Assembly (NCBI RefSeq): GCF_032854445.1 | Contig: NC_088300.1 | Location: forward strand, 75,261,005-75,325,004 | Direction of reading: 5' to 3' | Length of the DNA stretch: 64,000 nt | From: Liolophura sinensis | Taxonomy: Eukaryota; Mollusca; Polyplacophora; Chitonida; Chitonidae | Shown here: positions 63,936-64,000 of the stretch, one piece after another | Numbering within the stretch: the first letter of the stretch is position 1 | How the letters are laid out: every line of letters starts with the position of its first letter | Program-made: the position numbers and the translations under genes | Notes under the pieces: generated by a model | The model's database searches: none | The model's input: only the letters and a program-made list of their open reading frames with translations | What the model was told of the DNA's origin: nothing

Positions 63936-64000
63936 ACAATACAAAAATGAGGAAAGCTGATCTTGTTAACAATCACTGACCACGCCCTCTCTCAGCACCT

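Noticed and set aside
63350-63960. Up to 187-codon + strand frames near the right end
   Set aside because: They run through the 73-bp tandem repeat in several frames at once and show no family signature.

Overview
The window looks like nuclear DNA of an animal, most likely a lophotrochozoan invertebrate (mollusc or relative). Coding exons are short, with GT-AG introns. The DNA is AT-rich and full of microsatellites, minisatellites, tRNA-derived SINEs and small fold-back elements. There are no bacterial operons, rRNA genes, CRISPR arrays or intact viral or transposase genes. The species is inferred from gene type and repeat style and cannot be named from sequence alone.

The one gene that can be read with confidence is a nuclear receptor of the E78 / NR1E type on the minus strand. 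Eight coding exons between 61929 and 41598 join in phase into a 405-residue protein. It has a short N-terminus, a complete two-finger DNA-binding domain (residues 40-105), a basic C-terminal extension (109-121), a hinge, and a ligand-binding domain ending in an intact AF-2 helix (387-396). All seven introns are GT-AG and the summed coding length is exactly 1218 bases. The first coding exon (61869-61929) is the least certain, but its Kozak context, donor and phase all fit. Intron 1 is about 12.4 kb and holds a large 46-bp minisatellite. Intron 6 holds three tandem 115-bp copies of a diverged 3' end of exon 6.

Layout. 1 to about 12 kb: T- and G-rich on the + strand, no recognisable protein. A good splice acceptor at 4788 and an AATAAA at 11976 suggest the 3' part of a + strand transcription unit. 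12.2-37.7 kb: intergenic-like DNA with adjacent fold-back elements, SINEs, a 690-bp dispersed repeat in two copies, a 195-bp-arm inverted repeat around an AT tract, and satellite-like arrays at 15.2, 22.7-24.3, 31-33 and 37.0 kb. 37.7-62 kb: A- and C-rich on the + strand, the mirror image of the left flank and matching leftward transcription of the E78 gene. 62-64 kb: upstream flank with a fold-back element and a 73-bp tandem array.

Most other open frames in the window are short random frames or products of tandem repeats and are not annotated as genes.
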